Below, piece by piece: positions 62,561 through 64,000 of a DNA stretch of 64,000 nt (the stretch's first letter is position 1; each line of letters opens with the position of its first letter). The notes beneath the pieces were generated by a model. It did not search any database and was not told the origin of the DNA. It was given only the letters and a program-made list of their open reading frames with translations. This stretch comes from Brachybacterium saurashtrense (GTDB taxonomy: Bacteria; Actinomycetota; Actinomycetes; Actinomycetales; Dermabacteraceae), in the NCBI RefSeq assembly GCF_003355475.1, contig NZ_CP031356.1:1178001-1242000 (forward strand), given 5' to 3'. A program made the position numbers and the translations under genes.

Positions 62561-62591
62561 CGCGGCGCCGGGCCCGGGGCCCGGCGCCGCG
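62561..62591. terminator. 31-nt near-perfect GC palindrome
   Basis: Two 15-nt arms (62561-62575 and 62577-62591) are exact reverse complements around one central base. The position, downstream of the acidic-protein gene and upstream of uppP on the minus strand, suits a terminator. It has no U-tract, and a cruciform or binding-site role is also possible. Confidence 0.6.
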
Positions 62592-62659
62592 CAGCGGAGC
62601 AGTGGTGAAGAGTACGTGGAGGTCCCGGGCGCGTGGAGGGCCCGGGACGGCGCCGGGGC

Positions 62660-62974
62660 TCAGTCCCGGTCGTCCTCCTCGTAGTCGTCGTCCTCGTCCT
62701 CGTAGTCGTCGTCCTCGTCGTCGTCGAAGTCGTCGAGATCGTCGAAGTCGTCGTCCTCGTCCTCGTCGTCGTCCGCGTCGAAGACGATCAGCGGGGTGGC
62801 GACGTCGTAGGCGTCGAAGAGGGCGTCGTCGTAGGCGTCGAAGGCGGTCGAGAGCTGCTCGGTGGCGGCGTCGAGAGCCGGGTCGTCGTCGCCGCGCGAG
62901 GCCGCGGCGGCTTCGTAGTGGCGTTCGAGGGCGGCGATCAGCGCAGCGAGAGCGGAGCGAGGATCCGTGTTCAT
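62660..62974 (-). CDS. Small acidic protein with Asp/Glu repeat tail
   Basis: The 104-residue protein has an N-terminal helical part (SALAALIAALERHYEAAAASRG and DPALDAATEQLSTAFDAYDDALFD) resembling a primosomal-like helical bundle. From about residue 68 it is almost only Asp and Glu with a few Tyr and Phe. The DNA for this tail is a GTC-rich low-complexity tract on the plus strand. ATG 62974 fits the leaderless -10 pattern. Function unknown; a nucleic-acid mimic or metal-binding tail is possible but unproven. Confidence 0.72.
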   Translation of the reverse strand: MNTDPRSALAALIAALERHYEAAAASRGDDDPALDAATEQLSTAFDAYDDALFDAYDVATPLIVFDADDDEDEDDDFDDLDDFDDDEDDDYEDEDDDYEEDDRD

Positions 62975-62980
62975 GAGTGG

Positions 62981-62986
62981 ACCGTA
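62981..62986 (-). promoter_or_regulatory. -10 hexamer of a leaderless promoter (acidic protein)
   Basis: Minus-strand TACGGT, then CCACTC (6 nt), then ATG 62974. Confidence 0.45.
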
Positions 62987-63072
62987 CCGCGAACAGCGGC
63001 ACAATGGACAGAGCGCGGCGCGACTCGGATCGGGGCACGCCGTGGCAGGTCACCGAGCTCAGGAGGACACCC

Positions 63073-63351
63073 GTGATCCGACCCCGCACCGCACTCGTCG
63101 CCGGCGTGCAGCACGTCACCGATCCGCGGTCGTTCCGGGACCTCCCGGTGGAGCGGGGACGGCGCGCGGAGGACTACGAGTACCAGATCCTCACGGTGCC
63201 GCGGGGCGCCACGGTGGCGCAGGTCCGCGCCGAGCTGGCCGAGCAGGCCGAGTACGGGCGCTGGGAGCACGCCCGCACCCGGCTGTACCTCGGCGGCGGC
63301 AAGAAGGTGTGGATGCGCCGGCGGATCATCCGGGTGCAGTCCACGCTCTGA
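63073..63351 (+). CDS. DUF5703 family protein
   Basis: The 92-residue protein contains EDYEYQILTVPRGATVAQVR, EQAEYGRWEHARTRLYLGG and KKVWMRRRIIR, the block of the actinobacterial DUF5703 family. Function unknown. I choose the GTG at 63073 because AGGAGG lies 6 nt upstream; a longer in-frame start (63004) lacks a ribosome site. Confidence 0.78.
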   Translation: MIRPRTALVAGVQHVTDPRSFRDLPVERGRRAEDYEYQILTVPRGATVAQVRAELAEQAEYGRWEHARTRLYLGGGKKVWMRRRIIRVQSTL

Positions 63352-63402
63352 GGGGCCGTCCACAGCCGGGCGCCGCGCCGCTCGCGCCGCCCGCGGATCT
63401 GG

Positions 63403-63408
63403 TGCAAT
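63403..63408 (+). promoter_or_regulatory. Weak -10 hexamer of a possible leaderless promoter (prepilin peptidase)
   Basis: TGCAAT, then 6 nt, then GTG 63415. The hexamer is poor, but the spacing is identical to better examples here. Confidence 0.35.
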
Positions 63409-63414
63409 GGGGGC

Positions 63415-63918
63415 GTGCCCGAGATCCCCGTCGCCCTGCTCGCGGTGCTGCTGCTGGGCTACCTGCCGCCGGCGATGGTGCTGGCCTGGGTGGACGGGCG
63501 CGAGCACCGGCTGCCGAACCGCTGGGTGGGCATCCTCACGGCGGTGGTGGTGCTGGCCCTGGGGCTGCTCGCCCTCGCCCGCCCGGCGCTGCGGGAGGAC
63601 CTGCGCACCGCCGCGGTGCTCGCCCTGGTGCTGGGTGCCGGCGCGATCCTGCTCGCGCTGCTCTCCCCGGCCCTGCTCGGAATGGGCGATGCGAAGACCC
63701 TCCCGGTGGTGGTGCTGATGGCGACCGCGCTCGGCGGCGAGGTGCTGATCGCCGCCCTGCTGGGAATCGCCCTGCTGGGCGGGGTGCTGGGTGCGGTCGT
63801 GATGGCGGTGACGCGGCGTCCCGGGGTGCGCTTCGCCGTGGGGCCCGTGCTGCTGGCCGGCCCGTTCCTCGGGCTGCTGGGCGCGCCGCTGGTCGCGGGC
63901 GCGCTGGGGACCGGCTGA
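63415..63918 (+). CDS. A24-family prepilin peptidase-like protein
   Basis: The 167-residue protein has about five membrane helices. WVDGREHRLPNRWVG carries the first catalytic Asp, and LGMGDAKTLPVVVL the second (GxGDxK). This is the short TadV-like form without the N-terminal methylase domain. It would cleave the leader of type IV or Flp pilins, none of which are in this window. GTG start. Confidence 0.85.
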   Translation: MPEIPVALLAVLLLGYLPPAMVLAWVDGREHRLPNRWVGILTAVVVLALGLLALARPALREDLRTAAVLALVLGAGAILLALLSPALLGMGDAKTLPVVVLMATALGGEVLIAALLGIALLGGVLGAVVMAVTRRPGVRFAVGPVLLAGPFLGLLGAPLVAGALGTG

Positions 63919-63925
63919 CCCTGCG

Positions 63926-64000
63926 TCAGGACCGCGCGGCACCCCGCTGGCGCCGTGCCTCGTAGAGTGCGATCGACCCGGCCACCGCCGCGTTGAGGGA
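63926..64000 (-). CDS. 23S rRNA 2'-O-ribose methyltransferase, RlmB-type (C-terminal end only)
   Basis: The 24 visible residues start SLNAAVAGSIALYEARRQR and end GAARS before TGA. SLN-x-x-V-A-x-x-I-x-L-Y-E is motif 3 of SpoU methyltransferases and is typical of the RlmB/TrmH C-terminus. The rest of the gene lies beyond base 64000. Confidence 0.75.
   Translation of the reverse strand, partial: SLNAAVAGSIALYEARRQRGAARS

Overview
The window is a very GC-rich, gene-dense actinobacterial chromosome segment. The gene content is typical of Micrococcales: RbpA, mycothiol synthesis (MshC), Pup ligase/Dop/ARC, Tat, the ImuA-ImuB-DnaE2 mutasome and a GlgM/GlgC pair. I infer a Brachybacterium-like (Dermabacteraceae) genome from content and gene order only. 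I see no rRNA, tRNA, CRISPR array, prophage or insertion sequence, and no gene-free stretch longer than about 300 bases.

Region 1 (1-17.2 kb) is the most accessory part. It holds a truncated GH25 lysozyme, a TetR regulator divergent from an MMPL transporter coupled to a YhgE/Pip-type membrane protein, and a LexA-boxed mutasome operon (imuA-imuB-dnaE2) with a 46-bp tandem repeat between imuB and dnaE2. A GNAT acetyltransferase, a DUF222/HNH nuclease, a sorbitol-dehydrogenase-like enzyme and an SDR with atypical codons follow.

Region 2 (17.2-30.4 kb) holds an ABC ATPase with a SpoU methyltransferase, an RNB-domain ribonuclease with an unknown partner, divergent glgM and glgC with serB coupled to glgC, sixA and fabG, two related single-pass membrane proteins, SURF1, a glycerophosphodiesterase, and rbpA behind a sigma-R-type promoter.

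Region 3 (30.4-48.5 kb) is mostly minus strand and tightly coupled. One run is pafBC, tatA, tatC, dagK, helY, an amidohydrolase-like protein, lnt, ppm1 and fxsA. The other is fmt, rsmB, rpe, pnuC, then hisE, hisG and a PH-domain protein. A plus-strand DUF3866 gene divides the two runs.

Region 4 (48.6-64 kb) holds degenerate priA, two FKBP prolyl isomerases and the pupylation cluster trmI-arc-dop-pup-pafA. No 20S proteasome genes lie in it, and ARC lacks a proteasome-docking tail. Then come a site-2 protease, a PAC2 protein, mshC, uppP, small proteins, a prepilin peptidase and the 3' end of an rlmB-type gene.

Two local rules recur. Many transcription units appear leaderless, with a -10 hexamer exactly 6 nt before the start codon. 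Several convergent gene pairs share a hairpin containing both stop codons.
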